From an uncultured Clostridia bacterium (GTDB taxonomy: Bacteria; Bacillota; Clostridia; Christensenellales; Borkfalkiaceae), in contig CAKQKI010000001.1 of assembly GCA_934248055.1 (NCBI GenBank), positions 1 to 64,000 on the forward strand: 64,000 bases of DNA, written 5' to 3'. The notes under the pieces were generated by a model. The model was not told where the DNA came from, did no database searches, and saw nothing but the letters and a program-made list of their open reading frames with translations. Below are positions 60,809 to 64,000 of the stretch, in pieces; positions within the stretch are counted from its first letter, which is position 1, and every line of letters starts with the position of its first letter. A program made the translations under genes and the position numbers.

Positions 60809-61234
60809 ATGCTTTTTGGCGAATACGATCATCAGGTTGACGCGAAAAACAGAATAAGAATACCTTCGCGCTTTAAAGCGGATATAGGGTCGGACTATAT
60901 TTTTATGAAAGGTCCGTCGGGCTGTATAAGCGTTTATTCGTCGGCGGTGTTTAACAAGCGTTTCGGAAAATTGCAGGAAGTAAGTTTTTTCGACGTTGAA
61001 GGGCAAAAAGCGCTGGCGGAAGTTTTTGCAAACTGTTTTCCCGCGTGTGAAGACGGGCAGGGAAGAGTTGTTCTTCCCGAAAAACTCCGCGAATACGCAG
61101 GTATAGATAAAGACGTTGTTTCTATCGGTATGGGCGACCACGTTGATATTTACTCCAAAGCCGAACGCGAAAAACTCAAAAGCGAGAACGCATACGGCAA
61201 GATTATGGATATTTTAAAAGGTAAAACGGAGTAA
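60809..61234 (+). CDS. mraZ: Transcriptional regulator MraZ
   Basis: A 141-residue protein with two AbrB-type beta domains: LFGEYDHQVDAKNRIRIPSRFK and, in the second half, CEDGQGRVVLPEKLREYAGIDKDVVSIGMGDHVDIY. It binds DNA upstream of the division/cell-wall cluster and represses it. AAAGGGGGCG provides the RBS. Its stop overlaps the rsmH start (TAATG). Confidence 0.97.
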   Translation: MLFGEYDHQVDAKNRIRIPSRFKADIGSDYIFMKGPSGCISVYSSAVFNKRFGKLQEVSFFDVEGQKALAEVFANCFPACEDGQGRVVLPEKLREYAGIDKDVVSIGMGDHVDIYSKAEREKLKSENAYGKIMDILKGKTE

Positions 61235-62166
61235 TGGAATTCAGGCATAAACCCGTAATGCTCGAAAGTTGTATGAACGGTCTGAATCTGAAAAACGGCG
61301 GAGTTTATTTTGACGGTACTCTCGGCGGCGGCGGTCATTCCGAAGAAATTCTTAAAAGAACCGCTCCCGACGGCGTTCTGATAGCCACCGATAAAGACGA
61401 CGACGCTTTAATCGCCGCTCGTGAAAGGCTGAATAAATTCGGCGGGCGATTTATCTCGGTAAAGTCGGATTTTAAAAAATTCGACGAAGTACTCGATAAT
61501 CTCGGTTACGGTTTTATCGACGGCGTTCTGCTCGATTTAGGCGTGAGTTCGTATCAACTCGACAACAGGGAGCGCGGTTTCAGTTATATGGCCGACGATT
61601 CCGCACTCGATATGAGAATGGACAGGTCTTCGCCGTTTTCCGCTTACGACGTCGTAAACGGATACGACGAGAAAAAACTGAAATACGTTCTCGAAACGTA
61701 CGGCGAAGAAAAATTTGCAGCCGTCATCGCGAGAAATATCGTAAAAGCGCGGCAGGACAAGCCTTTAAAAACGACGGGCGAACTCGTAAAAATCATTGAT
61801 GATTCGATACCTAAAAAATTCAGCAAAGACGGACATCCCGCCAAGCGAAGTTTTCAGGCGATACGGATAGAAGTAAACGAAGAACTCGGCGGGCTTGACG
61901 AGGCGATAAGAAGCATGATAAACCGTCTTGACAAAGGCGGAAGAATAGCGATAATCACTTTTCACAGTCTTGAAGACAGAATAGTTAAAACCGTATTCAG
62001 AGATATGTCTTCTGGCTGTATTTGCGATAAAAGATATCCCTGCGTCTGCGGGAGAAAGGAAATAATAAAAGAAATAAACAAAAAACCGATTACGGCGAGC
62101 GAGAGTGAAAAATCGGAAAATCCGAGAAGCAAATGCGCAAAACTCAGAATTGCCGAAAAATTATAA
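61234..62166 (+). CDS. rsmH: 16S rRNA (cytosine-1402-N4)-methyltransferase
   Basis: A 310-residue SAM-dependent enzyme. The SAM-binding motif YFDGTLGGGGHSEEIL is near residue 28, followed by LLDLGVSSYQLDNRERGFSYMADDSALDMRMD and FQAIRIEVNEELGGLDEAI..GGRIAIITFHSLEDRIVK. It is coupled to mraZ by a TAATG overlap with GGAG ahead. Confidence 0.97.
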   Translation: MEFRHKPVMLESCMNGLNLKNGGVYFDGTLGGGGHSEEILKRTAPDGVLIATDKDDDALIAARERLNKFGGRFISVKSDFKKFDEVLDNLGYGFIDGVLLDLGVSSYQLDNRERGFSYMADDSALDMRMDRSSPFSAYDVVNGYDEKKLKYVLETYGEEKFAAVIARNIVKARQDKPLKTTGELVKIIDDSIPKKFSKDGHPAKRSFQAIRIEVNEELGGLDEAIRSMINRLDKGGRIAIITFHSLEDRIVKTVFRDMSSGCICDKRYPCVCGRKEIIKEINKKPITASESEKSENPRSKCAKLRIAEKL

Positions 62167-62205
62167 AAAAATCAAAAACGTAAACAATAAAGAGGGGATG
62201 GAGAT

Positions 62206-62778
62206 ATGTTCAATAACGGCAGAAGCGATATAATCGAAAGAAAAACTTATTCAGACGAGTTTGAAAAGACGGAAGTTAAAGATTCCGCCGTTTCGCCCGC
62301 GCCCGTAAGCGTGAGCGAAGCGACTTCGTTCAACGCGAAAATAGCGGATAATTTCGACAGAATTATTCATTACGACGCGTATTCCGAAACTGCCGTTAAA
62401 GAAAATTCGTATAACGGTTACGACGTTCAGTCGGATTGCAGTCCGTCGGCTACGACGATGCAGTTCAGGGGAATGCCCAAATCCGAAATTTATCGTGACA
62501 TGCGCGACGAAAGCGCGTCTTACGAAAAGACTTCGGTCGTCCGTCCGCGCGCGAAAATACTTATGGCGTGCCTTGCGGCGGTTATCACGATACTTGCCGT
62601 GCTTATTGTTTTCAATACCGCGCTTCTTAATAATATGAACAGGGTTATAGAAAGCAAGCAGGCGCAAATCGTAGCGGCGGAATCCGCTCTTCAGGACGCT
62701 CAGAAAAAACTCGACCACGTTTCTTCGGACGAAGAAATCGGCAAGTGGGCGGAAGCAAACGGCGGTCAGAAGTCGTAA
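62206..62778 (+). CDS. FtsL-like cell-division membrane protein
   Basis: A 190-residue protein in the position of ftsL between rsmH and a class B penicillin-binding protein. About 120 hydrophilic N-terminal residues precede a single membrane helix (ILMACLAAVITILAVLIVF, about 122-142) and a short extracellular coiled coil (MNRVIESKQAQIVAAESALQDAQKKL). The topology and place match FtsL, but the long cytoplasmic region is unusual and sequence similarity is too low to be sure. RBS GAGGGGATGGAG precedes ATG 62206. Confidence 0.75.
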   Translation: MFNNGRSDIIERKTYSDEFEKTEVKDSAVSPAPVSVSEATSFNAKIADNFDRIIHYDAYSETAVKENSYNGYDVQSDCSPSATTMQFRGMPKSEIYRDMRDESASYEKTSVVRPRAKILMACLAAVITILAVLIVFNTALLNNMNRVIESKQAQIVAAESALQDAQKKLDHVSSDEEIGKWAEANGGQKS

Positions 62779-62800
62779 AACCAAATAAAATCATAATTAA

Positions 62801-62829
62801 AACGAGCCTTTCTAAGGTTCGTTTTTTGT
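62801..62829 (+). terminator. terminator between the ftsL-like and PBP genes
   Basis: AACGAGCCTT/AAGGTTCGTT (one G-U) with a three-base loop and six T. It would separate the penicillin-binding protein gene from the mraZ-rsmH-ftsL transcript. Confidence 0.8.
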
Positions 62830-62943
62830 TTGAGAAATATGCGCTTAATATGCCAGCCAAAGTAATAAAGAAAGCGGAAAAGCAATATATTTAATTATAA
62901 AACGTCCGCCGGAAAATAAAAGCGGATTTCAACGGGGTGTGCT

Positions 62944-64000
62944 ATTAAAAATTTAAAAATATTTTCCGTCACGAAGATACGAAAGAGATTGTATTGCATA
63001 ATCGCAGCCGTAACCTTTATTTTCGTGTTCATAGCGGCAAGGCTGTTTTACGTTCAGATAATATGGGGGCGCGAACTGCAGGAAAAAGCGCTCGATCAGT
63101 GGACGCGGAACGTTCCCGTGCTTGCTTCGCGCGGCGATATTACGGACAGAAACGGCGTGGTTCTCGCAACCGTAAAAAAAACGTATACGGTCTTCGTCCG
63201 TCCGCGGGCGGTCACCGACGTTGAAAAGGTCAGTAACGTTTTATCCGATATATTTTCGCTTGATAAAAATTCGTTGATAAAAAAGATAGAGAGTACTAAG
63301 GTCAGCGAAATAAAAATCGTCAAACACGCCGAAAAGCCGCTTATAGACGAGTTATCGGAATATAATCTCGACGGCGTTTACTTTGCTTCCGACGTTACGC
63401 GCGTGTATCCTTACAACGAACTTTTATGTCAGACGATAGGTTATACTTCGGCGGACGGAAACGGGATTTCGGGGCTTGAATATTATTACGATAAATATTT
63501 ATCGGGCGTAAACGGCGAAATCCTTTACGAAGCGGATCTTACGGGCGTGGATCTGAAAGGGAAAACGCCGTCGTACGTTCCCGCCGTCGACGGATTGAAT
63601 TTAAAACTTACCGCGGATTATGAAATTCAGCAGATTCTCGAAAGCGTTACGGACGAAGCGATGCAAAAATACACTCCTAAATCCTGCGCCGCCATATTAG
63701 CAAATCCGCAGAACGGCGAAATTCTCGGAATGAGTATGAAACCGTCGTTCAATCTCAATAAAACGCCGCTCGGCGATACCGACGTTTTAAATAAACTCGG
63801 AAGAATTTCGCTTATATCCGACAGTTACGAGCCGGGTTCTACTTTTAAGGTTCTCACGGCTTCGGCTGATATAGAAGAGTATTATTCGGGTAATAAAAAA
63901 GCATTTTCCGAAGGGCATATTTTTTCTTCTTCGAGATACAGGATTATAGAAGGCTCAAAAATAAAATGCTGGTCTAATCACGCGGGCGGCAAACACTCAA
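62944..64000 (+). CDS. Class B penicillin-binding protein (FtsI/SpoVD type), 3' end outside window
   Basis: The frame is open from 62920 to the window end. After a basic stretch (KIRKR) comes a membrane anchor (about residues 18-35, CIIAAVTFIFVFIAARLFYVQI), then the PBP dimerisation domain (LASRGDITDRNGVVLATV, VYPYNELLCQTIGYTS, GISGLEYYYDKYLSG), and the transpeptidase domain begins, with the active-site serine in PGSTFK (about residue 299). No ATG, GTG or early TTG start exists. GGGGTG lies just before an in-frame ATT at 62944, giving the expected N-terminal length, so AUU initiation is proposed. TTG 62989 would cut away the basic residues ahead of the anchor. Septal (FtsI) versus spore (SpoVD) cannot be decided without the C-terminus. 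Confidence 0.85.
   Translation, partial: MKNLKIFSVTKIRKRLYCIIAAVTFIFVFIAARLFYVQIIWGRELQEKALDQWTRNVPVLASRGDITDRNGVVLATVKKTYTVFVRPRAVTDVEKVSNVLSDIFSLDKNSLIKKIESTKVSEIKIVKHAEKPLIDELSEYNLDGVYFASDVTRVYPYNELLCQTIGYTSADGNGISGLEYYYDKYLSGVNGEILYEADLTGVDLKGKTPSYVPAVDGLNLKLTADYEIQQILESVTDEAMQKYTPKSCAAILANPQNGEILGMSMKPSFNLNKTPLGDTDVLNKLGRISLISDSYEPGSTFKVLTASADIEEYYSGNKKAFSEGHIFSSSRYRIIEGSKIKCWSNHAGGKHS

Overview
The window looks like a chromosomal segment of an anaerobic, endospore-forming Clostridia-type Firmicute, perhaps an uncultured gut lineage of the Christensenellales/Borkfalkia kind. That placement is inference from gene order and style, not from a marker search. Supporting signs are a SpoIIID regulator, Gram-positive RBSs (AGGAGG) and -35/-10 promoters with 16-17 bp spacers, a rimP-nusA-rnpM-L7Ae-infB-rbfA-nrnA-truB-ribF operon, mraZ-rsmH-ftsL-like-PBP at the right edge, and large extracellular BspA/InlB-type repeat proteins.

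Layout. 1-1.7 kb: the end of a Sel1-repeat gene, then a tRNA-Val/tRNA-Gly operon on the minus strand whose 3' side carries two extra copies of the tRNA-Gly 3' end and a chain of four terminators. 1.8-5.4 kb: leuS and a LacX-type aldose epimerase. 5.4-31.7 kb: a carbohydrate-utilisation island. A divergent AraC-type regulator faces a long co-directional run: an InlB-repeat lipoprotein, a 43-residue peptide, a large secreted LRR protein, a sugar ABC transporter (binding protein and two permeases, no ATPase), several secreted Ig/LamG/DUF4838 proteins, a 1155-residue LRR lipoprotein sharing almost identical DNA with the earlier one, an EamA transporter and five genes for glycan breakdown (one a hydrolase stump), including a clear GH78 alpha-L-rhamnosidase and a GH28-like beta-helix protein. 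Near-identical rho-independent terminators lie at both ends of this island and a tRNA-Val closes its right side. 31.8-36.4 kb: the TIGR03915/TIGR03916 radical-SAM DNA-modification/repair pair and an orphan phage baseplate-like protein. 36.5-40.3 kb: aspS and two membrane proteins. 40.3-49.4 kb: the translation/ribosome-maturation operon ending in endonuclease IV. 49.4-60.6 kb: a membrane-bound XRE regulator, a DUF1934-like protein, rho, a glutamine amidotransferase, mtnN, a YcxB-like membrane protein, a divergent polysaccharide deacetylase, an M16 peptidase, an EF-G-like GTPase, a PfkB kinase, a YihY/BrkB protein and spoIIID. 60.7-64 kb: the start of the division and cell-wall cluster.

The island reads as one sense-import-degrade unit: secreted and lipid-anchored repeat proteins would hold or recognise plant polysaccharide, the transporter takes up oligosaccharides, and cytoplasmic glycosidases (GH78 and relatives, without signal peptides) finish the breakdown, under the AraC-type regulator. 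Rhamnose-containing pectin is the best substrate guess. The most unusual signals are the tRNA-Gly 3'-end array, the near-identical surface-protein modules shared between two genes, the 43-residue peptide, two probably leaderless genes, a penicillin-binding protein that seems to start at AUU, and an intrinsic terminator that contains the predicted start codon of the YihY gene.
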